Program-made: the position numbers and the translations under genes
Assembly: GCF_013009555.1 (NCBI RefSeq)
Contig: NZ_CP046176.1
Coordinates: 4,681,501 to 4,745,500, forward strand
Length of the DNA: 64,000 nucleotides
From: Phocaeicola dorei
GTDB lineage: Bacteria; Bacteroidota; Bacteroidia; Bacteroidales; Bacteroidaceae
Direction: 5' to 3'
In this document: positions 61,585 to 64,000 of the stretch, in pieces
Layout of the letters: each line of letters opens with the position of its first letter
How positions within the stretch are numbered: the stretch's first letter is position 1
The notes under the pieces: generated by a model
The model's input: only the letters and a program-made list of their open reading frames with translations
The model's database searches: none
What the model was told of the DNA's origin: nothing

Positions 61585-61794
61585 TTATACATAAGTTTCC
61601 TTGAAAAAATCCTTCAGGATTCTCTGCCTGTCCGGATTCGAGGCGATGCCTTTCAACGGTTCCAGATAGTAGCCGATACGTCTGGGTCCGTCTGTCGTAC
61701 AGGGAGGCTGTCTTTTGACAGGTGTTGTCCGGTTTGTGGCAGGCCATGCAGCCGGCATGACCGGAGCCGAGGAGGTAAATGTGTAAGTTCTCAT
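61585..61794 (-). CDS. Small protein of the PRTRC operon
   Basis: 69 residues, with a purine-rich AGAAG stretch just before the ATG. It begins MRTYTFTSSAPVMPAAWPAT and ends with IGYYLEPLKGIASNPDRQRI and LKDFFKETYV. No known domain. It sits between the small membrane protein and PRTRC E, all on the minus strand with short gaps, so it is probably a genuine small gene. A longer overlapping frame on the same strand (61577-61960) has poor start context. Confidence 0.5.
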   Translation of the reverse strand: MRTYTFTSSAPVMPAAWPATNRTTPVKRQPPCTTDGPRRIGYYLEPLKGIASNPDRQRILKDFFKETYV

Positions 61795-61812
61795 ATCTTC
61801 TGCATTTAATGA

Positions 61813-62025
61813 TTATACAAGTATGCCCATGACAATCAGGACAAGGATTGTTTTCAAGACAAAGGTGAATGTCCTGAAGGCGAGACGGACCAGTGTTCCG
61901 GACATAAGGAACAGGACAGACAGGTACACGGGAATGACGCCCTTGCAGTAAAGCAGGCATATTCCTGTAAGCAGAACCAGTGCGACCACTTGCCTGCAGA
62001 TGTTTTCGATGAGTTTCAGTTTCAT
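61813..62025 (-). CDS. Small two-helix membrane protein
   Basis: 70 residues, nearly all hydrophobic: QVVALVLLTGICLLYCKGVI (about 12-31), then VYLSVLFLMSG and TFTFVLKTILVLIVMGIL. Two or three membrane passes are predicted. It is just downstream of the structured repeat copy B, which therefore lies in its leader. Possibly part of a transfer or element-specific membrane complex. Confidence 0.6.
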   Translation of the reverse strand: MKLKLIENICRQVVALVLLTGICLLYCKGVIPVYLSVLFLMSGTLVRLAFRTFTFVLKTILVLIVMGILV

Positions 62026-62060
62026 GTCTTTAAATTTTTAAGAATGAATAATCCCATCGG

Positions 62061-62249
62061 GATATGTTTTCCCGATTTTATAGGCCTCCGGCCCTTGGAT
62101 TGCCTTTTTGCGCAAGGCTTGGCAAAAGAAAATACCGCAGCGAAGCAAGGATGATTTTCTTTTAGCCGACCAGCCCCTGAAAGGGGCCGCCTTGCGGCAA
62201 AAACGAGGCAATCCAAGACCTTTGCCGCTTAAAAGCGGAAAAACGTATC
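62061..62249 (-). repeat. Long imperfect palindrome, copy B (structured leader element)
   Basis: Stems seen: GATATGTTTTCCCG (62061-62074) with CGGAAAAACGTATC (62236-62249), 12 of 14 pairs counting the two mismatches; CTTGGATTGCC (62094-62104) with GGCAATCCAAG (62207-62217); GCAAGGC (62112-62118) with GCCTTGC (62189-62195); AAAAGAAAAT (62124-62133) with ATTTTCTTTT (62154-62163); side hairpin CCCC-TGAAA-GGGG (62174-62186). The core is shared with copy A; the arms are not. Confidence 0.78.
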
Positions 62250-62321
62250 TTGTACATATATAAAAAAGAGGCACAGACCCCAGTCTGCACCTCTTCTGTT
62301 CCGTACCTTCCGCCCGGCCGT

Positions 62322-64000
62322 CTATATGGAACCATGCGGCCGTTCATCTTCCGAAAGTTTCCGGAAAATCTCACCGGTAACCTCATTTACCGTTTCCAAT
62401 ACGCCATCCAGAAATTCTTTCTGTGTGAGTTCTCCCCGTTCAATCCGTGCCAGCTCCGCTTCCCAGCCGGAGGTGAGGGAGGCGTCAGCCACTTTCATTC
62501 CGCGTACCGTTTCATATAAAAGAAGACCTTTTGGGGTCGGGATAATGTATTTGCCCGAATACCGGATATATTTACGCTCCAGAAGCGTACGGATGATATT
62601 CGTGCGCGTGGATGCGGTTCCCAGACCGGTCTTGTCCATATAGTCCGCCAGTTCCTCATCCGTATAAGGGGCAGCGGGCAGCGATTTCCTGTGTATAAGG
62701 CTGCATCCCGTTACCGGCAGCTTCTCCTCCCGAAAAAGTTCAGGGGATACGGGACAGAGGTCGTTGTCTTCCGCGACAAGCCGTTCCCTATGAAAGATAC
62801 CGAGCCACCCCGCTTCCAAAATGCGGTATGTACGGATTCGGAACTTGCGTGCGGCACAGACCGCTTCAACTGTCGTATATTCCACCTTGCAGGGCGGCAT
62901 GAACGTTTCAAGCATCCTGCCGACAACAAGGGTGTAAACCAGCCTTTCCTCCCTGTCCAGTTCCCCCGGCTGTATGCCGGTGATGACAATGGCATGATGC
63001 TCCGCCGTGTCCTGATTTCCGGTTACGCCTTTCCTTGCAGCAAGGTCGATCATACCGGCATATTGACGGAATTCCTTGCCGGACAGCAGCTTTTCCATAA
63101 CCGGAGGCAACATGCCATACACATCTTCGGGCAGCAGACGGCTGGAAGTGCGCGGGCAGGAGATCAGTTTTTTCTCATACAGGCTTTGGGTAATTTCCTG
63201 CACCCGTATGGCTGTCAGGTTATGGTAACGGTTCGCATCCTTCTGAAGCCCGGTCAGGTTATAAAGGGCAGGTGCGGTGATTTCCTCAGTCCGGCTGTTG
63301 ACCGCCGTGATACGGGCATATCCTGCCGCCTTGCAGTCCTCGTAAAGTTCCAGGGCATCCCGGCGGTTGCAGAAATCTTCCACATGCCGCATCTTTATTA
63401 TCTTCCCGTTCTTGCAGAGGCTGACGAATACGGGCCAGCTGTCTGCAGGAATGTGATTTTCCCTTTCCCTGTACCGTCCGCTTATTGCTGCCAATACAGG
63501 GGTCTGTACCCTTCCAAGCGAGTTGTTCCCGAAACCGACCGCCTTGCAGACGGCATAGCTCGAATTGACTCCAAGAAGCCAGTCGGCCTTGTTGCGGCTG
63601 TCTGCCGCCAAAAACAAGTTGTCGAACAGGCTGCAGGGACGAAGGTTTTCCATTCCTTTGGCAATGGCTTCGTCCGTCAAGGAGGAGATCCACAGGCGGA
63701 GGCAAGGTTTCCTGCATCCCAAAAAACGATAAAGATACCGGAACAGCATTTCCCCCTCGCGGGAAGCGTCGGTTGCCGCAACAATGGTGTCACACGCATC
63801 GAACACCCCGGCTATCACCTTCAACTGGAGCACCGCATTGATGTCGGGATTCCATCCCGTGTCCGTCTTTACATGCCGTACCGTCAGAAAAGGAGGCGGC
63901 AGCAGGGGGAAGTTCTCCCGCTCCACCCATGCCGTACCGGTATCTTTCGGCATCGCCAGGGAAAGCATGTTGCCGTATGTCCATGTTACCATGTATCCGT
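62322..64000 (-). CDS. topB: Type IA DNA topoisomerase (TopB-like), N-terminus beyond window, active-site Tyr missing
   Basis: About 560 codons are seen, open to the right edge. The Toprim end has IVAATDASREGEMLFRYLYR (the DxD-type site lies in this region). Then come AADSRNKADWLLGVNSSYAV, NSLGRVQTPVLAAISGRYRE, EITAPALYNLTGLQKDANRY and GLGTASTRTNIIRTLLERKY. The active-site segment normally reads ..ISYPRT.SR.., but here it is LISCPRTSSRLLPEDVY, with a TGC (Cys) codon at 63156-63158 in place of the catalytic Tyr. Full-length enzymes have about 650-720 residues. Element-borne TopB is usual in Bacteroides conjugative elements; this one may be inactive for strand passage. Confidence 0.85.
   Translation of the reverse strand, partial: GYMVTWTYGNMLSLAMPKDTGTAWVERENFPLLPPPFLTVRHVKTDTGWNPDINAVLQLKVIAGVFDACDTIVAATDASREGEMLFRYLYRFLGCRKPCLRLWISSLTDEAIAKGMENLRPCSLFDNLFLAADSRNKADWLLGVNSSYAVCKAVGFGNNSLGRVQTPVLAAISGRYRERENHIPADSWPVFVSLCKNGKIIKMRHVEDFCNRRDALELYEDCKAAGYARITAVNSRTEEITAPALYNLTGLQKDANRYHNLTAIRVQEITQSLYEKKLISCPRTSSRLLPEDVYGMLPPVMEKLLSGKEFRQYAGMIDLAARKGVTGNQDTAEHHAIVITGIQPGELDREERLVYTLVVGRMLETFMPPCKVEYTTVEAVCAARKFRIRTYRILEAGWLGIFHRERLVAEDNDLCPVSPELFREEKLPVTGCSLIHRKSLPAAPYTDEELADYMDKTGLGTASTRTNIIRTLLERKYIRYSGKYIIPTPKGLLLYETVRGMKVADASLTSGWEAELARIERGELTQKEFLDGVLETVNEVTGEIFRKLSEDERPHGSI

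Noticed and set aside
61577-61960. 127-codon minus-strand frame overlapping two small genes
   Set aside because: It is in a different frame from two adjacent small genes that have better start contexts and sensible membrane or soluble composition.

Overview
The window reads as a Bacteroidales chromosome, most like Bacteroides or Phocaeicola. The reasons are SusC/SusD pairs, hybrid two-component and ECF-sigma/FecR regulation, many SPII lipoproteins, and promoters with the Bacteroidetes -7 element TAnnTTTG instead of a TATAAT box. The genus is inferred from gene content and recalled families; no search was run.

Left part (1-12.7 kb): the N-terminus of a hybrid two-component regulator running off the left edge, an AraC regulator with a downstream lytic transglycosylase, a potassium channel with a zinc-ribbon tail, a secreted GH2 beta-galactosidase, a TonB-dependent transducer followed by its ECF sigma and FecR anti-sigma, and a GH109-like oxidoreductase. 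From 12.8 to 17.6 kb there is an island-like stretch: an integrase N-terminal fragment, an AraC regulator, and divergently from it two aldo/keto reductases, a short-chain dehydrogenase and a flavodoxin-fold oxidoreductase, ending in regulator debris and a 22-bp tandem repeat.

Centre (17.9-38.8 kb): a glycan-utilisation region on the minus strand. It holds a GH130 phosphorylase with an MFS transporter, a GH97, SusC/SusD with an endonuclease/exonuclease/phosphatase-fold lipoprotein, three GH92 alpha-mannosidases, and a sigma/anti-sigma pair. The content points to mannose-rich N-glycans: SusCD imports, GH92s trim alpha-mannose, and GH130 phosphorolyses a mannoside core taken in by the MFS protein. 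A frameshifted YhcG-type nuclease gene interrupts the region.

Housekeeping stretch (38.9-49.2 kb): a membrane protein, a decayed membrane-protein gene, the N-degron set clpS-clpA-aat, a lipoprotein, a MATE exporter, a nucleotidyltransferase-fold protein, and a GH27 alpha-galactosidase with a LuxR/PAS regulator.

Right part (49.28 kb to the right edge): an integrative element. Its left boundary is a detached 3' end of a tRNA gene. Inside are a toprim primase, several small helix-turn-helix genes, a phosphoribosyltransferase, a PRTRC gene cluster (E, C, F, B, ThiF) and a type IA topoisomerase that lacks the expected catalytic tyrosine. Between them lies a compact cassette that looks like a type VI secretion cargo unit: a tandem-Hcp protein, a candidate effector and a candidate immunity protein, with its own promoter. 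Two copies of a long imperfect palindrome, whose arms differ between copies but pair within each copy, lie in the leaders of two minus-strand element genes. The cassette and this repeated structured leader are the most interesting signals here.
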